Assembly: GCA_049306275.1 (NCBI GenBank)
Contig: JBAQQB010000230.1
Location: 1 to 15,268 of the forward strand
DNA: 15,268 nucleotides
Direction: 5' to 3'
Origin: JADJTT01 sp049306275
GTDB taxonomy: Bacteria > Bacteroidota > Bacteroidia > Chitinophagales > Saprospiraceae
Shown: positions 9,004 to 15,268 of the stretch, piece after piece
Layout of the letters: each line of letters starts with the position of its first letter
How positions within the stretch are numbered: position 1 is the first letter of the stretch
Position numbers and translations under genes: made by a program
The notes under the pieces: model-generated
Database searches by the model: none
What the model was told of the DNA's origin: nothing
What the model saw: only the letters and a program-made list of their open reading frames with translations

Positions 9004-9044
9004 AAATGTGAGGGAGATGCGACGTCCGCATCTCCCTCACATTT
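9004..9044 (-). terminator. Hairpin terminator after receptor paralogue B
   Basis: 9004-9021 pairs with 9027-9044 over 18 bp, with a 5-base loop. It begins 8 bases past the stop of the paralogue B gene (9052) in its direction of transcription. The run after the stem on the minus strand is only TTTCTC, so termination may be incomplete and some read-through into paralogue A is possible. The remaining bases of the gap (8920-9003) show no other clear signal. Confidence 0.65.
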
Positions 9045-9051
9045 TATCGTT

Positions 9052-11499
9052 TTACAGGCTGAAATCCAGCTTATAAAAGAATATCGGCAAAAATCCCAAC
9101 TGGTACTCTTCCCGGATCGGATTGCCACTGGGGTGGTCGGGCGCGTAGGTCAGGGTCAGGATGTTTTGCTGGCCGGTGACGTTGACGAAGTCGACCGCGA
9201 ATTCGTGGGAGACTTTGGGGCGGTTCCAGCGGTAGGACACTTTCAGGTCGGCCCGGAAATAGGGGCGGAACTGTAGGGTGTTAACCGATGCGCTCTCGTA
9301 GATGATCTCCAGTGCATCGGCGGATGCTTGTTCGTCGACGGGTCCGTACCAGCGGCCGCCGACGGTGGTGAGCTTGCCGCCCAGGTTGAGGGCCGAACCT
9401 TTTTTGAAGGTAAATTCCCTGGCTGCCACGAGGTTGAACGCGAATCGCCCGTTGAAGGTAGTATTGCGCAGTTCACCGTCGCTTCCTGCGTATTTGCTGT
9501 CGAATACCGAGCCTGTGAAGAGCAGGTAGTAGCCTTTGCTGAAGAAGCGCTCTGCGGTAAGTTCCACCCCGTAGTTGCGGCCGGTGCCCTCGTTGACGAG
9601 TTTGTTGGGGAAAAACCGGGTAAACCCGGAGCCCGTGTTGACGATGCTGAAAGAGCTGGAGAAGGTGTCGACCGGGATGTCGTACAGGTACTGGTAGTAG
9701 GTTTCCAGCTTGAAGCGCAGGTTTTTGGCGATAAACCAGTCGTAGCTCAGCACTGCATGATGGCTTTTGAACAGCCCCAGCCCTTTGTTCTGCTCGACCG
9801 GGTCGTTTTCCACTGATTCAAAGCCGTAGAAATACAGGTAACCGGGCAGGTTCTGCGAATGGAGTCCGTAACCGAGGCTGAGCCGCTGGTTTTTGGCCAG
9901 GTCGTACGTCAGGCCCAGGCGGGGCTCGACGGGCGAGAAGCTGTTTTCATTGAGGCTGAAATACAGGCTGGTAAGGCCTGCCAGCATGGTCAGGCGTTCC
10001 CCCGCCTTGTATTTTACCTGCGCGAAGGGCTGAAGGAGCAGCGCCCGCTCTTTGGCGTCCCATCTGGTGCGCCAGGGGCCTAGCAGGGTGGGGAGCTCGG
10101 GCTCGGGCGTCACGATCACGGCGCGCGCGCTGTCGAAATAGCGCATGAATAGCATGTCGGCGTTGATGCCTGCCTTCAGGGTTGTGCGCCTGCCTAGTTT
10201 TTGGTTGACAAAGGCATTGAAGGATATTTTACTTTCTTCGAATTCATAATCCAAAATAGGCGGCAGGCTGTCGTAGACAAACAGGCCGTTTTCCTCCCTC
10301 CGGAAAATGAGGTCGTGGTTGGCATCAACCAGCTGGTTGGAGGCAGAAACGGTGGCTTTGACAAACGTGTTGGCCGAAAAAGGCTGGGTAAGGGTCAGGC
10401 CCGCCACGCCCATGCGCGAGCCGAAGTATTGGTCGCGGTCGTTGGAGCCGTAGATGAGGGTCGCGGTGTCCGGCGCCTCCTGTTCGCTGAGAATGATGTC
10501 GATATCGCTAAGGCCGCCTACGCCCCAGAGCGCCAGGCTTCCGCCGTTTTTGGTGGGGAAATTGAGTCGGAATGCGCCGTCCTGGTAGTAGGGAATGGCG
10601 TCGGTGCCCACCTGTATGCCCAAAAACTGGAAGATTTGCAGGGTGGAGTAGCGGTAGGAGAGGAGGTAGGAGGAGCCTTTGTCCCTGGAGATAGGTCCTT
10701 CCGCCATTACTTCCGTGCCCAGGAAGCCCAGCTGCCCGCTGATCTCGTGACGTTCGTTGTTGCCATTGCGCATGCGCAGGTCGAACACGCCGGCGATGCC
10801 GTTGCCGAATTCGGCAGGGAAAGCGCCGGTGAAGAAGTCGGAATTGTCGAGGTACTTGTTGTTGAGAATGGTAACCGGCCCGCCTCCAGTGCCGGGGATG
10901 GCGAAGTGGTTGGGGTTGGGGATGCTGACGCCTTCCATGCGCCAGAGCACGCCCTGCGGGGAGTTGCCGCGCACCACGATGTCGTTGCGGCTGTCGTCGG
11001 CGCCTTGCACGCCAGCGAAGTTGGAGGCCATGCGGCCGGGGTCGCCGCGGCTGCCGGCGTAGCGGTCGGTCTCTTCCACGCTGAATTGCCGGGCGCTCAC
11101 CGGCGCCATTTCGTTGCGCGTCTCGCCGCTGCGCTGGCCAATGACTTCGACCATGCCCAGCTCAGTGGCCGATTCGGTCATTTCCACGTCGAGGATCACT
11201 TCTTTTCCCGAGCCTACGATGATGTTGTTGAGAACGGTTTTCTCATAGCCTACATAAGTGAATTCCAGTGTCTGGCGGCCAAGCGGCACGTTGTCCAGGC
11301 GGTACGTGCCGTCGTCTTCCGTGATCGTGCCATTGCCTTCCCCCTTGTCGGTGATCAGCACGACGTTGACCCCGAGCAGGGGGTATTTGGATTCCCTGTC
11401 CACCACTTTGCCCCTTACGGTCTGGGTAGCGGTAGCGGTCTGGCTCCACGCAAAAAATGGTAAAAGGATGAATGTTAACAGAAGGTAAATGTTCTTCAT
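9052..11499 (-). CDS. TonB-dependent outer-membrane receptor, paralogue B
   Basis: The product is 815 residues when started at the ATG at 11499, which places a good signal peptide at the N-terminus (MKNIYLLLTF...WSQ). An in-frame ATG at 11532 would add 11 polar residues in front and would lie upstream of the predicted -7 box, so it is rejected. Domain order matches paralogue A: regulatory-like beta domain (RGKVVD...PLLGVNVVLI), plug (RNDIVVRGNSPQG, FTGAFPAEFGNGIAGVFDLRMRNGN), and a long barrel ending FYKLDFSL. The two genes are tandem and same-strand, 132 bases apart, and look like an old duplication. The barrel differs most around the loop facing residues 370-420, where paralogue A carries about 20 extra residues. 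No SusD or other substrate clue is adjacent. Confidence 0.93.
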   Translation of the reverse strand: MKNIYLLLTFILLPFFAWSQTATATQTVRGKVVDRESKYPLLGVNVVLITDKGEGNGTITEDDGTYRLDNVPLGRQTLEFTYVGYEKTVLNNIIVGSGKEVILDVEMTESATELGMVEVIGQRSGETRNEMAPVSARQFSVEETDRYAGSRGDPGRMASNFAGVQGADDSRNDIVVRGNSPQGVLWRMEGVSIPNPNHFAIPGTGGGPVTILNNKYLDNSDFFTGAFPAEFGNGIAGVFDLRMRNGNNERHEISGQLGFLGTEVMAEGPISRDKGSSYLLSYRYSTLQIFQFLGIQVGTDAIPYYQDGAFRLNFPTKNGGSLALWGVGGLSDIDIILSEQEAPDTATLIYGSNDRDQYFGSRMGVAGLTLTQPFSANTFVKATVSASNQLVDANHDLIFRREENGLFVYDSLPPILDYEFEESKISFNAFVNQKLGRRTTLKAGINADMLFMRYFDSARAVIVTPEPELPTLLGPWRTRWDAKERALLLQPFAQVKYKAGERLTMLAGLTSLYFSLNENSFSPVEPRLGLTYDLAKNQRLSLGYGLHSQNLPGYLYFYGFESVENDPVEQNKGLGLFKSHHAVLSYDWFIAKNLRFKLETYYQYLYDIPVDTFSSSFSIVNTGSGFTRFFPNKLVNEGTGRNYGVELTAERFFSKGYYLLFTGSVFDSKYAGSDGELRNTTFNGRFAFNLVAAREFTFKKGSALNLGGKLTTVGGRWYGPVDEQASADALEIIYESASVNTLQFRPYFRADLKVSYRWNRPKVSHEFAVDFVNVTGQQNILTLTYAPDHPSGNPIREEYQLGFLPIFFYKLDFSL

Positions 11500-11500
11500 A

Positions 11501-11550
11501 AGGTGATTTTTTCGTTCCGCCAAATATACCAACCAACCACCTAATCACCT
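11501..11550. repeat. Separated inverted and direct repeats around the paralogue B promoter
   Basis: AGGTGATT at 11501-11508 is the reverse complement of AATCACCT at 11543-11550, with 34 bases between that contain the -7 box. In addition CACCTAA occurs twice in direct orientation at 11538-11544 and 11546-11552. This could be a regulator-binding arrangement. The arms are short and it may be chance. Confidence 0.35.
11521..11528 (-). promoter_or_regulatory. -7 box TATATTTG for receptor paralogue B
   Basis: The minus strand reads TATATTTG, a full match to the Bacteroidota -7 consensus TAnnTTTG, 21 bases upstream of the ATG. A clear -33 TTG at the usual distance is not seen; that region overlaps the end of the dnaE gene. 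It suggests the receptor has its own promoter inside the 49-base gap after dnaE. Confidence 0.55.
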
Positions 11551-14512
11551 AACAACCTCTTTCATCCTTTTTGAATGCCACCCTTTCCATCCTCACCACC
11601 TCTATACTGGGAACCCCAAACTCTTCCACAACCTTGCCTTCGATGCGGTAGACGCCCTTGCCGGTGAAAGTGCCCTGCCGGAGAAATGCGGGGAAATGGA
11701 CGGTGTCGAAGTAATGGCCCTCCTGGTCGAGCCAGGTTCCGAAATACATGGTTTCGTTGCGCACGGTGCGCACCGGTTTGCGGCAGACGTAGTAGCCGTA
11801 GATTTGCACCTGTTTTCCCGCAAACCGGGAAAGATGCTGGGCGTATACGCCGCCTTCCGGCGCTTTTTCCAGCAGTTCGAAAGGAGAGCAGAGCGGGAAC
11901 CCCAGCAGCTCGATCTCGTCGAAGGCCTGGTCAAGGGGGCCTTCTTTCAGGTCGGGAAGGCTGAATTCCGCCTTCGCATCGTCGAAAAGCGGCGGATTGG
12001 GGTCGTATTTTTCCGCGAACTTCTCCCACATGAGCTCGTATTTGCTGCGCCTGGTGAAGCGGAACGCTCCGATGCGGATCAACAGGTCGAGTTGCTCGGG
12101 CGTAGCGCCGGTGCGCTGGATGAAGTCTTCCAGGCTACGGAAAGGACCGCCTGCGCTGCGCTGGTGCACAATGCGGTGGGCCGTCTTGCGCTCCAGTTGC
12201 TGGATGTGCACGAAGCCCAGGTAGATGTCTTTTCCCTGAATGTGGGTGAGGTAGCGGCTGTGGTTGACGCAGGGGGCGTGGATGTTGGCGCCCTGCATGC
12301 GGGCTTCGTGCACGTAGTATTCGGTCTGGTAAAAGCCCCCGAAGTTGTTGATGACGGCCACCATGAATTCGAGGGGAAAATAGGCCTTGAGGTAGAGGCT
12401 CTGAAAGCTCTCCACGGCGAAGCTCGCCGAATGGGCTTTGCAGAATGAGTAGCCGCCAAAACTCTCGATCTGCCGCCAGACTTCGCCGGCGAGCTGTTCG
12501 GAGTGGCCGCGTGCCCGGCAGTTGTCGAAGTATTTTTGCCGCAGTTTTTCAAAAGTGTCTCCTTTTGTTTTTTTGCCGGTCATGATGCGGCGGAGCACGT
12601 CGCTTTCGCCGAGGTCGAGCCCGGCGAAGTGGTGCGCGATCTTCATGACGTCTTCCTGGTAGACCATCACCCCGAAGGTTTCGCCCAGGTGCTCCCGGAA
12701 AGTGGGGTGCGGATATTCAAACCCGGCGGGGGCGTGAAACCGCCGGATGTATTCGCGCATCATGCCCGACTGCGCCACGCCGGGCCGGATGATCGAACTG
12801 GCGGCCACGAGGTGGATGTAGTTGTCGCAGCGAAGCTTTTTCAACAAGCCCCGCATGGCGGGCGATTCGATGTAGAAGCAGCCGGTGCAGTGGCCGGAGC
12901 GAAGTTGGTCCCGCACTTTGGGGTCGTTCTTGATGGCTTCTATGGCGTAGAGGTCGACGGCCCTGCCCTGGTTTTCTTTCACCAGCGCGACGGCGTCTTT
13001 GAGGTGGCCGAGCCCCCGCTGGCTCAGTACGTCGAATTTGTGGAAGCCCATGTCTTCGGCGTGGTGCATGTCGAAATGGGTGATGGGGAAGCCTTTGGGC
13101 ATCATTTGCAGGGCGGTGTGGCAGGAAAGGGGTTTTTCCGAAATGATGACCCCGCCGGCATGGATGGACAGGTAGTTGGGAAAACCCTCCAGCATGCGGC
13201 CGTAGTGGAATATCTGCGGCGCCAGCCCGTGGTGGCGGTCGGTGGCTTCGGGGTGGTCGGCGATGAGGTCGATCTCGTGTTTGGGCAGCCCGAACACCTT
13301 GCCTAACTCGCGGATGGTGGAGCGGCCTTGAAAGGTGTTGTAGGTAGCGAGTAAGGCAGTGTATTCTTTGCCGTAGCGTTTGAAGATATAGTCGGTGACG
13401 TCGTCGCGCTCGTCCCATGAAAAGTCGATGTCGAAGTCGGGCGGCGAGCTACGGTAGGGGTTGATGAAGCGTTCGAAGTAGAGGTCGAGTTCGAGGGGGT
13501 CGACATCGGTGATGTAGAGGCAGAAGGCCACGATGGAGTTGGCCCCGCTGCCGCGCCCTACGTGGTGGTAACCCATGCTGTGGGCGTAGCGCACAATGTC
13601 CCAGGTAATGAGGAAGTAGGAGCAGAAATCCTGTTCGCGGATGACGTTGAGTTCTTTATGCACCCGTTCGAGGGCTCGGGTATGGTGTTCGCCGTATCGC
13701 TGTTTACAGCCGTTGAGGGCGAGTTTTTGGAGGAGTTGGAGGTCGCCGTCCTTGCTGCCGGTGAAGGTTTGGCGGTTGACGTGCAGGCCTGTCTCCCATG
13801 TGGTGTTGCATGCTTCAACGATCCGCCGGGTGTTGTGTATGACCTGGGAGTAGACCTGGTAGTGGCGGAGGAGGGTACCCGGGGGCATGAGCGCTTCGGT
13901 CTTTTTGGCCATGCGTGTGGGGTCGATTTTGCTGAGCACGGTATTTTCGTCGATGGCCCTCAGCAGGCAGTGGAGTTTATACCCTTCGGCATTGAGGAAG
14001 GTGACGGGGCTGAGCATGACGAGGTGTTGCGGGTACTGTCGAACATCCGAGGAGAACAGGCGGTTCACGTGTTCGGGGCGGATGCCCAGCATTTCGTTTT
14101 CCCGGAAATCGCCGATGGGTTTGGCGAGGCGGGGGTAGATGATGAAGGCGTGTTGCAGGGGCGGCGCTGTTTCCGGCAGCGGTTTCCCCGACAGGGAGTG
14201 CTGCGTGAGCAGTTCGTTCAGTTCGCGAAACCCTTCGGCGTTTTGTGCCAGGCCGGTAAAGAGCGGTTTGCCGTCCTGCCGGAATTCCAGTCCCAGTATG
14301 GGTTTGATGTCATTGGCCTTGCACAGTTGTACGAATTCGAATGCACAGGACGTGTTGTTGATGTCCGTGAGCGCCAGGGTGCGGGCGCCCAGGATTTTGG
14401 CATTGTGCACGAGCTCTTCGGGGGAGAGGGTGCCGTAGCGCAGGCTGAAGTGGGTGTGGCAGTTGAGGAACAGATGACATCTCTTACAGATGACATCTCT
14501 AAGAGATGTCAT
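11549..14512 (-). CDS. dnaE: Short-form DnaE-type DNA polymerase III alpha subunit (accessory replicase) with repeat-derived N-terminus
   Basis: The product is 987 residues. In order: a PHP domain opening with LNCHTHFSLRYGTLS (from residue 16); the polymerase core with GRGSGANS (319-326) and the catalytic PDFDIDF motif (358-364, D359 and D361 equivalent to the metal-binding pair of E. coli alpha), with the third aspartate at D494 in KFDVL; a helix-hairpin-helix region (about 775-815); and an OB-fold (about 898-945). It ends soon after the OB-fold, whereas replicative alpha subunits run to about 1,160 residues. This fits the accessory or ImuC/DnaE2-like class, which acts in mutagenic repair synthesis, but no ImuB-like or DinB-like gene is in view. 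Family members start a few residues before the PHP histidines. Here residues 1-14 are encoded by the palindromic repeat, and the codon at the expected start (14471-14473) is CTG. The ATG at 14510-14512 inside the repeat is the only evident start. No terminator follows; the next gene starts 49 bases on. Confidence 0.9.
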   Translation of the reverse strand: MTSLRDVICKRCHLFLNCHTHFSLRYGTLSPEELVHNAKILGARTLALTDINNTSCAFEFVQLCKANDIKPILGLEFRQDGKPLFTGLAQNAEGFRELNELLTQHSLSGKPLPETAPPLQHAFIIYPRLAKPIGDFRENEMLGIRPEHVNRLFSSDVRQYPQHLVMLSPVTFLNAEGYKLHCLLRAIDENTVLSKIDPTRMAKKTEALMPPGTLLRHYQVYSQVIHNTRRIVEACNTTWETGLHVNRQTFTGSKDGDLQLLQKLALNGCKQRYGEHHTRALERVHKELNVIREQDFCSYFLITWDIVRYAHSMGYHHVGRGSGANSIVAFCLYITDVDPLELDLYFERFINPYRSSPPDFDIDFSWDERDDVTDYIFKRYGKEYTALLATYNTFQGRSTIRELGKVFGLPKHEIDLIADHPEATDRHHGLAPQIFHYGRMLEGFPNYLSIHAGGVIISEKPLSCHTALQMMPKGFPITHFDMHHAEDMGFHKFDVLSQRGLGHLKDAVALVKENQGRAVDLYAIEAIKNDPKVRDQLRSGHCTGCFYIESPAMRGLLKKLRCDNYIHLVAASSIIRPGVAQSGMMREYIRRFHAPAGFEYPHPTFREHLGETFGVMVYQEDVMKIAHHFAGLDLGESDVLRRIMTGKKTKGDTFEKLRQKYFDNCRARGHSEQLAGEVWRQIESFGGYSFCKAHSASFAVESFQSLYLKAYFPLEFMVAVINNFGGFYQTEYYVHEARMQGANIHAPCVNHSRYLTHIQGKDIYLGFVHIQQLERKTAHRIVHQRSAGGPFRSLEDFIQRTGATPEQLDLLIRIGAFRFTRRSKYELMWEKFAEKYDPNPPLFDDAKAEFSLPDLKEGPLDQAFDEIELLGFPLCSPFELLEKAPEGGVYAQHLSRFAGKQVQIYGYYVCRKPVRTVRNETMYFGTWLDQEGHYFDTVHFPAFLRQGTFTGKGVYRIEGKVVEEFGVPSIEVVRMERVAFKKDERGC

Positions 14513-14515
14513 CTG
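14471..14515. repeat. REP-like palindromic element, copy 2
   Basis: Three 11-bp dyads AGATGWCATCT start at 14472, 14488 and 14504, the same 16-base step as copies 1 and 3, with central A, A and T. The spacers are CTTAC and CTAAG, so only the right half (14486-14516) is a perfect inverted repeat and the left unit is effectively a direct repeat. To the right it shares with copy 1 an 18-base block (14515-14532 against 5788-5805, one mismatch). Its left boundary falls exactly where the dnaE start codon would be expected. It is 45 bases long, a multiple of three, and open in the dnaE frame. Confidence 0.85.
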
Positions 14516-14551
14516 TGTTAAAAAAATGTTAAAAAATGAGTTTTTTCGCTA

Positions 14552-14569
14552 ACTCTCAGCAATGAGAGT
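14552..14569. other. Small hairpin with GCAA tetraloop upstream of the transposase gene
   Basis: ACTCTCA (14552-14558) and TGAGAGT (14563-14569) pair over 7 bp around GCAA, a GNRA-type loop. It ends 9 bases before the -7 box of the transposase, so it overlaps the -35 to -20 promoter region and is better read as a dyad operator or a DNA hairpin than as a leader RNA structure. Confidence 0.4.
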
Positions 14570-14578
14570 GTCCGCCCA

Positions 14579-14586
14579 TATATTTG
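14579..14586 (+). promoter_or_regulatory. -7 box TATATTTG for the transposase gene
   Basis: A full match to TAnnTTTG, identical in sequence to the box of receptor paralogue B, 26 bases upstream of the ATG. No clear TTG lies 19-21 bases further upstream; that stretch is occupied by the small GCAA hairpin. Confidence 0.5.
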
Positions 14587-14600
14587 TGTGCAGAACAAAT

Positions 14601-14606
14601 GAGGAG
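14601..14606 (+). promoter_or_regulatory. Ribosome binding site of the transposase gene
   Basis: GAGGAG lies 6 bases before the ATG at 14613, a good Shine-Dalgarno match. It decides the start against the in-frame ATG at 14562, which lies upstream of the promoter box. The other genes in this window lack such a site, which marks the transposase gene as different from its neighbours. Confidence 0.65.
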
Positions 14607-14612
14607 TTTGAT

Positions 14613-15245
14613 ATGGGGCAAGACAAGTATCATGTGCCTTTGGAGGCGGGAGGGTTCTACCATGTTTATAATCGTGCCAATAGCAACAGGGATTTGCTCT
14701 TTTTTGAAGAGAGAAACTACCATTATTTTCTCTACAAGTATGTAGAGTTTTTGCATCCTTTCGTTGAGACCTATTCATTTTGCCTGATTCCAAATCATTT
14801 TCATTTTCTTATTGAGGTGAAGCCGGAGGAACGTATCAGGTCTTACATTGAGGTTAATAACAAATGGAAGAAAATGCGGGAATCATCTGTGGAGGAGATA
14901 CTGAGCGAGGCATTCAGGCGCTTTTTTATTTCCTATGCGATGTCATTTAACAAGGCAGACAAACGGAGAGGTTGCCTGTTTCATCGATCGTTCAACCGGG
15001 TTCTCATTCAATCTTCCTATCATTTTTTTACGGAGGTTTTCTATATCCACAATAATCCTGTAAAGCACGGCCTGGTTTCTTCTATTGATGAATACCCGTG
15101 GAGTTCATATTTGCCACTGTTATATGGAGCAGATGGATACGAATGGCTCTGCAGGGATAAAATAATGGATTGGTTTGAAGGGGCGGAGGAGTTTAGGCTG
15201 TTTCATCGGTCACAGATGACATCTCTAAAAGATGTCATCTTTTAG
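14613..15245 (+). CDS. REP-associated tyrosine transposase (RAYT; HUH/Y1 transposase family)
   Basis: The product is 210 residues. Start ATG 14613 is chosen from its Shine-Dalgarno site and because the family opens with a GGFYHVYNR-type strand (residues 13-21). The HUH metal-binding motif is H62-F-H64 in IPNHFHFLIEV, and the likely catalytic tyrosine is Y144 in YIHNNPVKHGLV, followed by the WSSY motif (163-166). HUH enzymes of this class nick single-stranded hairpin DNA through a 5'-phosphotyrosine. RAYTs are domesticated or single-copy relatives of IS200/IS605 transposases linked to REP palindromes, and here palindromes lie on both sides. Residues 200-210 and the TAG stop are encoded inside copy 3, so the C-terminus is repeat-derived. 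Base use is AT-rich (14701-14760 is 18 of 60 G+C, against 42 of 60 at 13201-13260 in dnaE), which suggests acquisition by transfer. No frameshift is seen, so it may be active. Confidence 0.92.
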   Translation: MGQDKYHVPLEAGGFYHVYNRANSNRDLLFFEERNYHYFLYKYVEFLHPFVETYSFCLIPNHFHFLIEVKPEERIRSYIEVNNKWKKMRESSVEEILSEAFRRFFISYAMSFNKADKRRGCLFHRSFNRVLIQSSYHFFTEVFYIHNNPVKHGLVSSIDEYPWSSYLPLLYGADGYEWLCRDKIMDWFEGAEEFRLFHRSQMTSLKDVIF

Positions 15246-15264
15246 AGATGTCATCTGTGACCGA
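15206..15264. repeat. REP-like palindromic element, copy 3
   Basis: This is a perfect inverted repeat with 29-base arms around a central T at 15235. The core 15211-15259 equals that of copy 1 except for the central base, so the two are the same element in opposite orientation. Dyads AGATGWCATCT start at 15214, 15230 and 15246 (central A, T, T). Spacers are CTAAA and TTTAG. Symmetry continues for 5 bases beyond the core (TCGGT against ACCGA), a flank not found in copy 1. Its left half is the end of the transposase coding region, with the stop at 15243-15245. Confidence 0.88.
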
Positions 15265-15268
15265 GAGG

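Larger units (their letters stand above)
14471..15264 (+). mobile_element. Candidate RAYT unit: transposase gene flanked by palindromic elements
   Basis: The AT-rich RAYT gene is bracketed by copies 2 and 3 of the three-dyad palindrome. A flanking pair of REP-like elements is the usual arrangement of RAYT genes, where the transposase acts on REP hairpins elsewhere in the genome. Boundaries here are set by the outer ends of the two repeats. No target-site duplication is evident, and IS200/IS605-like HUH enzymes normally make none. Whether the whole block moves as a unit is not shown by the sequence. Confidence 0.55.

Noticed and set aside
9004..9044. The GAGATGCG...CGCATCTC hairpin as a fourth copy of the palindrome family
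   Set aside because: Its stem differs from AGATGWCATCT, it has no 16-base triple structure, and its position right after a stop codon fits a terminator.
10201..11463. 420-codon plus-strand open frame opposite receptor paralogue B
   Set aside because: The opposite strand encodes a clear TonB-dependent receptor with signal peptide and plug motifs; this frame shows no domain, only GC-driven openness.
14471..14515. Three regularly spaced repeats read as a mini CRISPR array
   Set aside because: The units are 11 bases with 5-base spacers that are repeated and complementary between copies, and no cas genes are present.
13562..14521. 319-codon plus-strand open frame ending in palindrome copy 2
   Set aside because: It is antisense to the DnaE PHP and polymerase regions, which carry conserved motifs; the end inside the repeat is incidental.

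Overview
The window looks like a chromosomal segment of a Bacteroidota bacterium, most likely of the Saprospiria type. The evidence is a giant extracellular HYR-type repeat protein ending in a dockerin-like module and a type IX secretion (T9SS) sorting domain, two TonB-dependent receptors with an N-terminal carboxypeptidase-regulatory-like domain, TATATTTG boxes matching the Bacteroidota -7 consensus TAnnTTTG, and A-rich leaders without Shine-Dalgarno sites before most genes. Most of the DNA is moderately to strongly GC-rich. The transposase gene at the right end is AT-rich and stands out.

Layout, left to right. Positions 1-5672 (+) hold the 3' part of a very large secreted repeat protein whose start lies outside the window. 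It is followed by a strong terminator. Between it and the next gene sits a 67-bp perfect palindrome. Positions 5861-6331 (+) encode a MazG-like NTP pyrophosphohydrolase, which converges on a TonB-dependent receptor (6385-8919, -) across a shared bidirectional terminator. A second, paralogous TonB-dependent receptor (9052-11499, -) follows, then a short-form DnaE-type DNA polymerase III alpha subunit (11549-14512, -). Divergent from dnaE is a REP-associated tyrosine transposase (RAYT, HUH/Y1 family; 14613-15245, +).

The most interesting structure is a family of three palindromic elements (5733-5799, 14471-14515, 15206-15264). Each is built from three 11-bp dyads AGATGWCATCT separated by 5-bp spacers, an exact 16-bp period. 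Two of them flank the RAYT gene and the third lies about 8.7 kb away behind the secreted-protein gene. This is the expected layout of a RAYT with its REP/REPIN substrates, but the internal three-dyad architecture is not one I recognise. The RAYT-flanking copies are fused to coding sequence. One replaces the normal start region of dnaE and supplies its only evident ATG. The other encodes the last 11 residues and the stop codon of the transposase. In copies 1 and 3 the perfect symmetry runs past the shared core into flanks that differ between the copies, which hints at fold-back copying or palindrome correction.

The genes do not form one pathway. The left part is cell-surface or extracellular biology, the middle is outer-membrane uptake, and the right end is an accessory replicase disturbed by a small mobile element.
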